Positions 19,661 through 30,370 of a DNA stretch of 43,624 nt are shown here, piece by piece. This DNA comes from Chara braunii (lineage: Eukaryota; Streptophyta; Charophyceae; Charales; Characeae), in NCBI GenBank assembly GCA_003427395.1, contig BFEA01000057.1:546590-590213 (forward strand), in the 5' to 3' direction. The number at the start of each line of letters is the position of its first letter. Position 1 is the stretch's first letter. A program made the translations under genes and the position numbers. The notes under the pieces were generated by a model. The model was not told where the DNA came from. It was given only the letters and a program-made list of their open reading frames with translations, and did no database searches.

Positions 19661-20692
19661 GCATCATCGTTGAAGCCAAACGGTCGGTACTAGCATTGAA
19701 GCTTGGTTAAGTTATCCCCAATCTTCGAATAGCCATTCATAAAGCGTTGACAGTAGCCGACGAGGTTGAGAAACGAGCGGACATCCGTAACGTTCTTTGG
19801 TTCCAACCACTCTTGGACAGCTTAAATCTTGTGTTGCCAATGGTCCAAGTACTCTAACTCTTGTCATACGAGCTCGCACTTGTCACGGTTGGCTTTGTAC
19901 TGCACGACGGAGCGTCTCCAACACACGTCAAAGATGCTCGAGATGGTCCTCCAAGGTCCGACTATAAACGAAATTGTCGTCCAAGTAGACCAGCACAAAC
20001 TGGTCTAGCATTGGGTCATCGCCGCTTGAAAAGTCGGTGGGGCATTGGTGAGGCCGAAAGGCATGACAATCCACTCAAAATGCCCGTACCGCATCTTAAA
20101 CGCGGATCTATAGCGTCTTGCGGGCCTATCAAAATTAGATGATAGCCCGACTTCAAGTCCAACTTCGAAATGTACTTCGCACCGTCGAAACGCTCAAGAA
20201 GATCGTCAATACGAGGAAGAGGCCCTCTATTCTTGATGGTTTGCACGTTGAGCTTGCGATAGTCAATGCTCAAACGAAGGTCCTTGTTCTTCTTCCATAC
20301 GAAGAGAGTCGGCGCACCGTATGGTGAGCTACTCGGGGGGATCCTGCCCTTGTCCAACAACTCGTCGAGTTGAGCCGGAGAATCGCAAGCTCTTCCTCGC
20401 TTATGCGCTAGATACAACCTTTCAACAGCACGACACCGGCGTCAAGAATGATCTCATGGGAGATCAGCCGATCCGGCACCACACCGGTAGGAGACTCGAA
20501 GACATGGGCGAACTCATCAAGCAACCGCAACATGTGGGGGGGTCCAAAGACAAGTCCGTAGGAGAAGATTCGATCGCCACGATGGGTTGAAGAAACAAAG
20601 CCGATTTCGTCGGTCCGCTGGTAATCACAAGTGGACTGAAAAGATTTGGCCTTCACAACTTGGCACCGAATCGAAGAGTGTGGAACAAGAAG
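19661..20692 (-). pseudogene. Reverse transcriptase and leader of element E
   Basis: The leader runs SSIRCQVVKAKSF, DEIGFVSSTHRGDRIFSYGL and RLLDEFAHVFESPTGVVPD (20692-20470). RT follows with LDELLDKGRIPPSSSPYGAP, IDYRKLNVQTI, PLPRIDDLLERFDGAKY and SKLDLKSGYH. After a frameshift it continues with MPFGLTNAPPTFQ and VLVYLDD at about 19990, so the catalytic YLDD survives. A connection segment with NVTDVRSFLNLVGYCQRF follows. Several frame changes and a deletion after the YLDD region inactivate it. The right end is cut exactly by the LTR of D. Confidence 0.8.
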
Positions 20693-21192
20693 TGTTACGG
20701 ACTCCGCCAGGGCTCGATCCCTGGTCTGTGGGTTACCACCCGCCCCATTACTGTATTTAATCTTTCTTTTTTTTTTTGCAATTTTTTTGTTTTATTTTGC
20801 TTTGTTTTGCTCTTCCAATTTCAGACAATTGGCGCCATCCGCATTCTAGCGCCTGTTTTCAAATTCCCCCTTTTTGGACTATCGGATTTCAAACACTTGG
20901 TGCCCTCCGGCATTCTAGCGCCCACACTCAAACTTTCGATTTTCAGTTATGGCCCAAAGGTATTTTCACTTTCGCCCTCATGACCGTACTCGAGTCCCCA
21001 AGCAAAGTACAGGCACAAAGTTTTCATCCTCAGTGCTCGTGTCCAGTGCGACTTTGCTTTGACACTGCTCAGGAATTCAAGACTGCAACTTTGCGACTTT
21101 TGCCACTGTGTCGGCGTTCGTCGAGTCGTGTCGAGTCAACATCGAGTTCAGTGAGCGTGAGTGCCTCGCTGCTCTCCCTCTGCCTCGTCACA
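20693..21192 (+). repeat. 5' LTR of element D
   Basis: TGTTACGGACTCCGCC to CTGCCTCGTCACA. It shares with 40942-41706 GATCCCTGGTCTG.GGGTTACC, a T-rich tract, two GCATTCT.GCGCC-like segments, GTGCGACTTTGCTT, and a GTCGAGTCGTGTCGAGT stretch. It lacks about 215 bases present in the right copy (around 41215-41430). The 20707-20724 stretch CCAGGGCTCGATCCCTGG can form a hairpin. Confidence 0.88.
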
Positions 21193-21193
21193 C

Positions 21194-21205
21194 TGGTGTA
21201 GGAGC
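21194..21205 (+). other. Putative primer binding site of element D
   Basis: One base after the left LTR the sequence reads TGGTGTAGGAGC, nine of twelve matches to the initiator-Met type PBS TGGTATCAGAGC. Position and polarity agree with the polypurine tract at the other end. Confidence 0.55.
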
Positions 21206-21898
21206 GGCGTCAACCACCCTCCCGCCCGCCCTTGATCGACGCGCAGCAGCTTTGAAATGCCATGCCATTATCGTCCTCGTCATCGACATTGCCACGTCAT
21301 CGCCGTCGTCGTCATCTTCAACGTCGACATTGCCAGGTCATTGTCATCGTCGCCACGCCATCGTAGTCGTCGCTGCCAAGCCATCAACGATCTTGAATCG
21401 CCAACAACAAGCACGTACGTTATTATTATTTTCGTTCTTTTTTTTTTTTTTTTTTTTTTTCCTAACCGTTGTCTCTTCTCCTTCTTCGACAACGTCTCTT
21501 TTCTTTTTCTTTCTCTCTTCTTCGTCATCTCTTCCTTACTTTTTTTCCTTTTTTTCCTCACGTTTTCCCTCGTTTCTTCTACTTCTTCCTTTTCCTTTTT
21601 CCTAGTCTTCCCCCCCCATCGTCGTTCTCATCGTCTTCACCCCGGGACTTGAATCAAACACCCATTTCGAAATCGAAATCCAAACGATTTCGATTCGAAA
21701 ATCGAATCAATTTCGATTCGAAACCGAAACCAATTCGATTTTTGTTCCAAATCGTATTGATTTCAATTCGAAATCGAAATCAATTTGATTTCAATCCCGA
21801 AATCAAATCGATTTCGATTCGAATCCAAAATCAATTCAATTTCAACCCTAAAATCAAATCGATATCGATTCCATCCACCCCGCCCCCACCCCCCCCTT

Positions 21899-21929
<31 letters not shown>

Positions 21930-22369
21930 CACGCGCTGCTTCCCCCCCCCCTGCGCGGTTTGCTTCCCCCCGCAGGCTCCTTTCCTCCCTCATGCCATCT
22001 TCTCCTTCTCCTTGCCCCCCCCCCGTGTTATCTTCTTCGTCTTCTTCCTCGCTACTTCCCCATCCCGATCCCACTTTTGTTTCCCCCACCTCCTTCTCCC
22101 TCAACTCCCCCTCCCAATCCCACTCCCAAAGAACCACCCACCTCTCTGATCCCGACCTCCCCATCTTCCTCCCCAACTGCGCACTCCCCCCCCGATCTCC
22201 TTGATTTTCCCCGATCCTTTCCCCACTTCCCCTCGACCCCCTTGTACCCATTTCCCCCGCCCTTCGACCCCCATTCCGAGCCCCCCAATCCCGACCACAA
22301 TGCGGATCCCCTTCCCCTGACTCCTNCCCCCCCCCCNCNCCCCGCCATGTTTTTCCCCCGGTGTTGCAA
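21206..22369 (+). repeat. Low-complexity leader of element D
   Basis: No protein domain. In order: ATCGTC-rich repeats (21260-21400), a T run (21438-21460), a long pyrimidine-rich tract (21430-21650), a tandem array of a TTCGATTCGAAATCGAA-like unit (about 21655-21873), and an ATC trinucleotide run (21901-21927). A second pyrimidine-rich tract (21874-22340) follows, with ambiguous bases at 22326, 22337 and 22339. Long open frames on both strands here come from compositional bias, not from genes. Confidence 0.8.
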
Positions 22370-23232
22370 AATTTTGACCTCCCTCCCACTGCATTCCCCC
22401 CTAACCACTCTGAGCCGAACGAAAATCTTGGCCAATGCTGGCAGACGCGGGCACGCTGCGCAGATGCAAGTGTGCAGTGCTATGCAGAGCAGCGCTGCGC
22501 TAAGACAGGGCAGGCCAGCGCTAGGCGGTAGGGCGCTGCCTGCGTGCAGGGCATTGGCGGCCATAGCCGGGCCGCATGAGGGTGCAGGGGAGGTGAGGGC
22601 GAAGGTGGTACCTCGGAGGTGAAGGGCGTTGTGTGGGTAACAAGGGAGAGTGTGGGGAAGAGGACATGTACCTGGTGATGGTGGAGATCTGCATTGGTGT
22701 TGACATCATTACTAGCTGGTAGTCAAGTTGTCTGGTTGCTGTTCATTGCTGTAGTTGTAGGATAGGCTGCAGAGTAGATAGGGCGCCTGGCGCCATTCAC
22801 AAGAGAGAGCTACATTTGGGTTATGCTGTTGGTGTTGCCCTGGTGGGCATGGACATTGACTCTCGATTCTTCTGTATCATTCTCAATGGGATGGTTACTC
22901 GGTTCCATGTGCTATCTGCTTTGGCTTTGAATACTTGGACTTCAATGTGATTTTGCATTCTGGATTTTTGTGCTTCGTCCATACTCATGTTCCTTGCACT
23001 AATTAGTTCTACTGCCCTTACAGTACTATTGGATAGCCCACATAACTAGGATCGCTTCTTGCTCGAAATAAATATTCAAATCTTAATTAATTCTTTCAAA
23101 ATTCATTCGCAATCACTTTAATTAATTTAGAATTTGCAAACTTCTTGATATCTAAAACTCTTCAATCCCCTTACTTTCAATTACAAAACGATATCTATAT
23201 TAATTCGGCAATTAATCAAAATTTTTGAATTC
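22370..23232 (+). other. Interior of element D, no gene seen
   Basis: GC-rich to about 22700, then mixed, then very AT-rich from about 23070 with repeated TTAATTAATT-type motifs. The AT-rich part continues on the other side of chromovirus 3 (38456-38740), which fits insertion of chromovirus 3 into this tract. No coding signal. Confidence 0.6.
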
Positions 23233-24122
23233 TACGAGGCTCAAGGCCTCGGTAAGCCCTATTGGGCCCTGTTTCAGCAAATACAGCGGACCTTGAAGGC
23301 GGGCCTGATAAGTGACGAGAGGCCTATTTTTGGGTATTGACGCAGTTGGGAGATTCAGGCAGTCGCGAAGCGCCAATTGGTTGAGCAAGTCCAGACCCCG
23401 CCTGTCTTTTTGCCAAATGTATCGAGGCAGGGCTTGGGCCAGACATGGGGCATGAGCCGAACACAGGCCGCTGGCAGTTGGACACGGGTAACCACTCCAG
23501 GCCCTGTGGAAGATTCCTTGGGACAGGGGCTCAACCACTTGGGGCCTACTAGAAGCTTCCGTGGGGAGGCCTTGGCCAGCCAAGCAGCGCACGACTGGCA
23601 ACCTCATTCCATAAACGAAAGGGCCTGGTTGCGGGCTGGACATCCGGGCATTTGCTACATGCTACGCAAGCGTTGCTGCTCTATCGGCAGGCAAGCGCCC
23701 ACGCGCTCACGAGCGAGCAGGGCACACACAGGCAGCCATAGCCCATGGTGGTCCTCGGGTGCAAGTGGCATTTGTATGGAGGATCCAGGTTGTGAGTGAA
23801 GCGTGAGACATACCTGGTGCTTGAAGAGAACAACATTGGCCGAGATCTGCTCATACGTCGAGAAGTTGTCAACGTCACCAACGGCATTGTAGATAGGCTA
23901 GATAGGATCTGCCATTCGTAATCTGGGCGTTCACCCCCAAATAGGAATTCGACATTGGTTCATTGTTGATGATGATGAGACTATTCAAGCATTGTCATTT
24001 GCAAGCTTTTCCTCTGCTCTTAATTGGTGCAATTCTGCTTTTGGTTCGAGGTCAAGACTATCTGGTTTCATGTGTATGATGCTGCTTGGTTTTGGGAATT
24101 CGCTATCACTCATTTCCTTGCA
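23233..24122 (+). repeat. 5' LTR of chromovirus 3
   Basis: Begins TACGAGGCTCAAGGCC (the 3' copy begins TGTGAGGCTCAAGG) and ends TTCCTTGCA, like 38455. It is colinear with 31038-31095 plus 37602-38455. Landmarks are GGCGGGCCTGATAAGTGACG, GAGGCAGGGCTTGGGCC, AGATCTGCTCATACG and GACATTGGTTCATTGTTG. The altered TA start suggests point decay. Confidence 0.88.
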
Positions 24123-25370
24123 TTTGATGTTGCGCTAATCTGGTGCTCGTCTTCTGCTTACGTGGGTAGCTGGGTGAGCGACCGTGGATAGTGGAAGGAG
24201 AAGGCAAGCAGGCAAACCAGGTGGAGAGGAGTATCGCCAGGAAGGCTGAGATGTGATATTGGGTGTTTCGCAGTGTGATTAGAAGTATCTGATGTGCGAT
24301 TGATGTTGAGGTGGAACGGCGGTATGATTGGTCATCACAATCGACGTCAGGTCGTCTAGTGAGAATATATGTGGTTGGGGGAAGCTATTTTGAGGTACGT
24401 TGCTCTTAACCTTATCTACCCTCTTCGACACTTCTTACCGTGAGGATCTGTGTCCTGTCTTGAGAGTCCTCTCATGTGAGGAGTCGAGTACGCTCAACCT
24501 TGAGAGTCGGCATTGTTCACGTGGAGCATCTGGAAGGAGAGGGCGTTGCCATCTCAAGGGCCCTGGACGAAGCACTAGGTCACAGTCACCATGCCAACCC
24601 ACCGGGAGTAGAGCACACATGCTTTGCTGCTTTGTCCTTTGTTTGTCTGTTGCGCTGTAGATGGGTCATGAGGGGCAGCCCAGCCCTACAAGGGAGATGG
24701 GCATCGGACGTCTATAAATAAATACCGGTGGGGTACCTTCCACTGGCTGTGATCGTCATCCTGTTTGCGACGTTAAATAATTTGTGAGGACTCAGGGGCC
24801 GTCCTTAAACTGCCTCTTGATCAGCAAATCGTCGGTGTAAACATTGTGCAGGGCTGGCCAGCTCAGCATTGACTTGGGGCACAGGGGTAGGCCATGTGCA
24901 CACCTTTAGACATGCATGCTATCTGGATGGCTCGGGAACGTTGACGTCAAGTGACATCAAGAAGCACTGAGGGAGGGGTAGGTTTCAAATGATCAGTTCG
25001 GGATTAACTCCACTCTGCAAACAGCCACGCAAATGATACTATATTTATTTTGATTAGTTAAATGTACAGTCATTAACACATCTGACAAACAACATACGTA
25101 GAACCTTCTTATTCTGCTTATTTGCTTTCTATTCGCGGACTAGTCAAGTAAAAATAGTTCCATTTGTAGGACTCTGGAACCTGTTGGACCCAATTGTGGA
25201 TGCTCTGACATTGCCACCAGTTAATTATTTTATTATTTTATATCGGTCTGAGCACTATGCTACGGTAGGCAACCGAGTGAAACCTAGTGCAGACAATGCA
25301 CAGTGCTGTAGCTTACGAGCGACAGGGAGGACCCTGTGTTGAACGATCCGATCCTGTGTTCGTCAAGATG
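24123..25370 (+). other. Leader of chromovirus 3
   Basis: From the LTR end to the first gag-like residues. No initiator-Met PBS could be recognised directly after the LTR; TGGTGCTCGTCTTCTG at 24139-24154 is the nearest TGG-containing stretch and may pair with another tRNA. No coding is supported in the small frames around 24400-24720. An AT-rich patch lies near 25210-25245. Confidence 0.5.
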
Positions 25371-26720
25371 TCGTTGGTCCACATAGCATTAGGGCCCGAG
25401 GGTGACCGTTATCTGTTCCGCCAGCTTAGGGAGAGGCAGCAGTAGCAGCTGAGGGCTAGGGACGGGGAGGCAAGTTGAGCCTTCGCAAGCAAGGCAGCTA
25501 CTTCAGCAACCAACATGGCCACCCTTGTGCAGCAAAGCTCCCAGGCCAGTAGTTCAAGCGCGGTCGGGGCGATGGTCGCACAGACCTAGAGTCAGTCCGC
25601 TCGCGTTATGGCAAGCCAACAGTTAGTGTTAACTCCCGAAGAGGTCGCCATTCAGTGAGCAATCGTCATGAGGCACAACTACAAAAGGCATTAGATGAGA
25701 TGCATCCAGAGAAGGAGAGAATGCAGCGAAGACAAGCGGACATTAGGGAGTTGACTGCTGAATAGGCCACTGGCCCGAGATGGACCTGACCAACATGGAT
25801 GAGGATGTAAGGACCGTTAGGATAGCCCTGCTAGATGTAGTGGAGATGCAGGACTACCATACGTCTCTTGCAAGCTAAACAGAGAAGCCTGGCCGTGCTG
25901 GTTGGTGAGTTCAGGCCACACCATCACCATCACGGCCAAGTGCCTGGCCCGTGGTACAACCTCCTCCTTTTGTCCCACAAATGACTGGAGTAGCCCCATG
26001 TCTCTCTCCAGCTTCGGTACAGGCCGCTTCTTGTCTAGTTATGCCTTTTACAGGCAGGTTCCCAGCAGGTCCTAGTGTACAAATTCCTGTACAAACAATG
26101 CTCTCCCAACCTCCATTACAGACTGCCGTAATAGGGCAGCCTGCCGTTTCGCAGCCAGCACAGCCACAAGGCACACAGCCCCAACAACATCTAGTGCAGC
26201 AGCCTGCACCCCAAGGTCCACAACCTTGAGTAGTGCAGGCACCGGGACAAGGACAGTGGGTTCCAAAGATTGCCATCGCATCACTGAAACCCTTCTCAAG
26301 AGATAAGGGTGAGGACCTCGACACCTGGTTGAGGTCGATGGCAGTCTATGTGAAGTGCAAGTTAACCTTGCTTCATAGGGAAGTGCTTGTGGCTGCCTCC
26401 TATCTGGAAGGGAGTGCAGCAACGTGGTCAAGTAGGTACGCACAACTACAAGGTTACGGTCATGACTTCCGCGCTTGGGCAGCCACCCAGAAATTGGATA
26501 ATTTCCTTGAGTTGGTGGAAGAAAGGTGGCATGATCAGCAAGAGGCTCGGAAGGCCACCGACGTGATATTAACCCTGAGCTCAAGAAAGTAAGGGATGCC
26601 ACAGACGTCGTTGAGCACTTGATCTGTGGTCCTAGAATACGTTACGATCCCCAAATCTTACTCACCACTTACCTGAGGTGTCTCCCTATAAAACTCGAGA
26701 ATCAGTAGGCAGGTGAGGCA
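25371..26720 (+). pseudogene. Gag of chromovirus 3
   Basis: A broken N-terminal part holds GPEGDRYLFRQLRERQQ and ASQQLVLTPEEVA, with stops. It is followed by a Pro/Gln-rich stretch at 25951-26229 (QPAVSQPAQPQGTQPQQ). After one in-frame TGA comes the capsid with IASLKPFSRDKGEDLDTWLR, VLVAASYLEGSAATWSSRY and LDNFLELVEERWHDQQ. The motifs fit the retrotransposon gag family. A frameshift near 26575 is followed by VEHLICGPRIRYDPQIL in the next frame. It would have assembled the particle. Confidence 0.8.
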
Positions 26721-27275
26721 ATGATCACAATACACAATCTTCCCTCGTTCAGCAAGAAGGCCCTAGATCTAGAGGCAAAGATCGGGCATGGGCACCAACC
26801 CACTACGAACGGTAGGAAGAAGACACTGCCTCCTAACTGGGAGGCTAAGGGGCGCATTATGTTTGTCGATAACGATGGTTCTACCATAGAGTTAGACAAC
26901 GACTTCCAGAAGGGAGTAGGGTCAGAGTCCGGTAGCGCAAAAGCTTCAGGGGGTGGAGCAGTCGCTACCTCTGTTCAGAAGGGTAAGGCGACCCGTAGAC
27001 GCCGTGGAGGTTCCCAATCAAGGAGTCAAGTAGACACCAATGCTCCTCCATGGGAGAAGGCGGGGCTTACTGAGGACATGTGGAGAGATTGTTACTCCCG
27101 AGCGGCTTGCATTCGTTGTGGCCAATATGGCCATAACCAATTCAAGTCCTGGAACAAGAAGGTAACAGTAAAGATCTCGCCTACGATGGGGCAGGTGTCG
27201 GTCTCCTCTACTTCCCAGAGTAGCAATGTGGCCAGCAGTTCTGGCACTTCTCCGGGAAACACATCGGGCCAATAG
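26721..27275 (+). pseudogene. Nucleocapsid segment with damaged zinc knuckle, chromovirus 3
   Basis: An open frame of 184 codons continues gag. It has an N-terminal capsid tail (ITIHNLPSFSKKALDLEAK), a Lys/Arg-rich linker (KATRRRRGGSQSRSQ) and CIRCGQYGHNQFKSW at about 27109. The knuckle pattern CX2CX4HX4C has Ser in place of the fourth ligand, so zinc binding should be lost. The tail is Ser/Thr-rich and ends at 27275. Confidence 0.8.
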
Positions 27276-27479
27276 GAATTATAGTTGTTCCTACTAGGGT
27301 CGAGGTGGTGGACACACCCCTACCAACTCGAGAGATGGCCCAAGCTATTGACTCCGTTGCCGTCCTGCAAACACATTCGGACTGATCAATCCTTTGTTCA
27401 TGAATGTGTCGAGTCCTTAAGAGGAGCTAGAGGAGGAGTGTCTAGATCGGACCCACTAGCTTCTTGGACGTCCATGGCA

Positions 27480-28125
27480 AAAGCTCCTAAGGGTGAGTTA
27501 TTCACCGACGAGGTAGATATAGGCGGCCGTAAGGTCGGGGCCTTTTACGATGCCTGTTCGACAAGGAACTTTATCAGTCGAGCTTACAGGGGCAAGTGCA
27601 TTAACTCGGTCAACTTGTGTAGGCGAAGTGTGCCAAAAAACAACGCATGGTAGTCAATGACTAACCAATGACTTTGATACGTTACGCACGTCAAGTGCGC
27701 AGCATGTTTTTCGCATCGTTGATCATAGAGACTATCACGGTATAATCAGTGACTGAGGTGATGGTAATTATAGTGTTACTTAAAGTTGATTGAATATAAG
27801 CAATACCGTGTTTTGTTTGCATGGCGTTTTTGATGTTATTTGACTTTGCAAGTATGATAAGATGCATAACGATGACCCAGAAAAAACGACAACTCTGGGT
27901 CTGTGCATGTTTTCTTTCATCTGTTTTGCGTTTTTGTTTGGGTTTCCCACTCAAGCTCCAGTCTCCCACTTCGTGGCCGCAAGTCCATTAGTAAAAGACA
28001 TGTCGTTTCCCGTACGCGGGAGGGGAACTGAGACATCGAGTCTCGTTCCTAATCAGCGATGATCTCCCTCTAGATATCTTGCTGGGTATGTACTATCTTT
28101 CGGTTGGACAACCCCAGTTTGACTG
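27480..28125 (+). pseudogene. Aspartic protease of chromovirus 3, split
   Basis: The catalytic region reads GGRKVGAFYDACSTRNFISR near 27520-27580, so the DSG motif is DAC. The C-terminal part reads DDLPLDILLGMYYLSVGQPQ at about 28058-28115, the ILGM-type motif. Between them about 400 AT-rich bases (27650-28050) have no protease similarity and contain an inverted CCCAGA...TCTGGG pair. That middle part may be inserted or heavily diverged. The protease is clearly inactive. Confidence 0.7.
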
Positions 28126-29100
28126 GGACTGAAAAGTGGTCAAGCACACTTTGCCTGAAGGGGGGACCGCGAAATTACGTTAAGTATAAAGCTAGTAGTC
28201 TGATTGAGTCCTACGGATGCATGTGTGCGACCACGTTTTATAATTATTATAAGCAAAATCCAAAGGAGGGTGTCCGTCTCTGCAGAGGGCGAGACGGTGA
28301 AAATGGTACCCTAATCTATTTGAAGAGCCCAAAAGGGTTGTTCAGAGGGAGGTTATCCACACGATAGAGATTATCCCAGGATTTAATATTCTGAAGGGTA
28401 AGATCTATTGGATGTCTACAGTGAAGCTTGATGAGCTTCGCCGACAGCTCAAGGAACTCATAGAGAAGGGTTGGATCCGGCCGAGTGTTTCCCCTTTCGG
28501 GTGTCCTGTCCTATTTGTACCAACGAAGCGGGGAACATTGAGGGTGTGCATTGACTACAGGGGCCTCAATGCCATCACGGTGAATAACACAGAGCCCCTA
28601 CCACGCATCGATGACTTGTTGGACAGAGCGCAAGGGCATCGGTACTTCAGTAAGATAGATCTGAAATCCGGATACCATCAGATTGCAATCCGGTCCGAGG
28701 ATCAACACAAAACCGCTTTCCATACCAGTTACGGTATGTACAAGTTTGTGGTGATGCCTTCGGGCCTTTGCAATGCTCCTGGCACGGTCCAGCACGCTAT
28801 GAACCGGATTTTTCAAGACTTCTTGGACAAGTTTGTCATCGTGTACCTCTATGACATACTTATCTTTAGTAGGACCGTCGAGGAGCATGTAGCCCATCTA
28901 GACAAAGTCCTTAGTCTCCTTCGGCAGCACCACTTCAAGATTAACCGGGAAAAGTGTGAGTTTGGCCGCACCCGGATCTTGTATCTGGGTCATAAGATTT
29001 CCGTGGAGGGATTGAAGCCCGATGACGCGAAGGTGGCCAGCATTCGTGACTTGGTGGCCGCACCTTTGACAGACCTCACACGCTTTGACACCCCGTGGGA
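28126..29100 (+). pseudogene. Reverse transcriptase of chromovirus 3
   Basis: After a linker, the frame 28412-29236 has LDELRRQLKELIEKGWIRPS, CIDYRGLNAITVNN, PLPRIDDLLDRAQGH and FSKIDLKSGYHQI. Then come EDQHKTAFHTSYG, NAPGTVQHAMNRIFQDF and VIVYLYDILIFSR, so the first catalytic Asp of YLDD is Tyr. The thumb has CEFGRTRILYLGHKIS. It then goes from VASIRDL directly to VAAPLTDLTRFDTPWEW, missing about 28 residues (the [10 protein letters not shown] segment) without losing the frame. Otherwise this is the longest clean RT frame in the window. Confidence 0.9.
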
Positions 29101-29575
29101 GTGGACAGACAGGTGTGAAGTTGCTTTCAGACGTCTGAAGCACTCCTTAACACACCATGAGGTCTTGAAACTTCTTGATCATGACAAGCTGTTTATAGTA
29201 ACCACGGATGCCATTGGCGCCGTGCTTGCGCAATAGGAGGGGATAAAGTTGAGGCTAGTAGAGTACATGTCTAAAAAGATGCCCTCTCAGAAGTTGGCTA
29301 AGTCCACCTCCTTGGGAGGTTCTTCTACGTCAGGACTGACCATCAAACCCTGAAGTGGATGAGAACCTAACCTGTGCTCTCTGATGCTTAGAACAGTATG
29401 ACTTCGAACCTCAGTACATCAAAGGGGAGTACAACAAGGTTGCTGATGCGTTGTCGCGTAGACTTGACTTTCTGGGTGCGCTGATGACGGAGTTTGAGCT
29501 TGCAGACAATGTAACTCAGTCTTTGGTGGAAGCCTATCGCGAGGACCCATTCATGGCATAGATCATACGCAGACT
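29101..29575 (+). pseudogene. RNase H of chromovirus 3
   Basis: VTTDAIGAVLAQ at about 29200 lacks the residues that normally sit between DA and IGAVLAQ. It ends in a stop and then continues with YMSKKMPSQKLAKSTS. A deletion then removes the Glu helix, and HQTLKWMRT follows at about 29338. The end is recovered as YIKGEYNKVADALSRRLDFL at about 29410-29470 after a frameshift, and the linker to integrase (MTEFELADNVTQSLVEAYRE) is readable. Confidence 0.75.
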
Positions 29576-29689
29576 CGACGCGAGAACAAGGTGACTTCTG
29601 ACGAGTTTGTGTTGGCCAATGGCCTGCTGTTCCTAATGAAGGGTGGGAATAAACGTTTGTGTGTGCCAAACCGGGAATCTTCGTGTAGT

Positions 29690-30370
29690 TTATTTTTAGG
29701 TGAGTGTCATGATGCCATATGACATTTTGGCTATAAGAAGACTGCAACAAACTTGTTGCAGCAGGTTCTGGTGGCCCACAATGACGAGAGATGCCAAGCT
29801 GTACGTGGAAACTTGTCAGGTGTACCAAAGAGACAAGCCACGTACACAGGCTCCTCTTGGGATTCTCAAGCCCCTTTTGAATCCGGAAAAGCCTGGTGAG
29901 AGCCTGCCCATGGAGTTCATGAACATGCTGGTCACCAGCAAGAGCGGTATGCGATACGTCTTTGTCATTGTGGATAGGTTTAGTAAGTATGCTAGGTTAG
30001 TCGCAATGCCCGAAACAGCCAAAACCGAGTGCGTGATTAAGTTGTTTAAAGAAAGCTGGGTTACAAATTTTGGACTGCCAAAGTATAACGTTAGTGATTG
30101 GGATGTGTGATTTACCAATGAGATGTGGAAAGCTGCAGATGTTGAACAGGAGACAACTGCGGATGACCTCCGAAAACCACCCAGAGGCAAACGGGCAAGC
30201 AGAGCAGCTAAACCGCGTTATGCAACACCTGCTGAGGCACTATATCAAGCCTAACCAGGTGGACTCGCTCTCGTCGCCAGTCTGTACAGCAAAGTTGTGC
30301 ACAACACAACAGCCCCAACAGTCTGCTGCTAACTTTCAAACCTCGACTGCCTTTAGATTTCTTGCTGCCT
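29690..30370 (+). pseudogene. Integrase zinc domain and core of chromovirus 3
   Basis: The frame 29700-30110 gives RRLQQTCCSRFWWPTMTRD and ETCQVYQRDK, where the second Cys of the CxxC zinc pair is Tyr. LPMEFMNM follows, with Glu in place of the first catalytic Asp, then FVIVDRFSKYARL. The second Asp region is VSDWDV, followed by a TGA. A shifted frame carries MTSENHPEANGQAEQLNRVM with the catalytic Glu kept and LLRHYIKPNQVD. Two ligand or active-site changes plus frameshifts make it inactive. Confidence 0.85.

Larger units (their letters stand above)
17640..20692 (-). mobile_element. Chromovirus E, 3' half (chromodomain to RT)
   Basis: A minus-strand Ty3/Gypsy element: chromodomain, GPY/F, integrase, RNase H and RT appear in the expected reverse order from left to right, then stop abruptly at 20692, where the LTR of element D begins. 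The missing protease and gag resume at 41707, on the far side of D. Sequences on the two sides fit end to end in the protease-RT linker. It is therefore one element split by D. Frames are broken by stops, a 42-bp internal duplication, an inserted segment at about 18813-18990 and a deletion between RNase H and the integrase zinc finger. Confidence 0.85.

Noticed and set aside
21763-22389. A 208-codon minus-strand frame, and a 226-codon frame on + (21469-22149)
   Set aside because: Both are translations of the pyrimidine tract and TCGA repeats (runs of Gly/Glu/Asp or Ser/Pro/Phe). Compositional artefacts.
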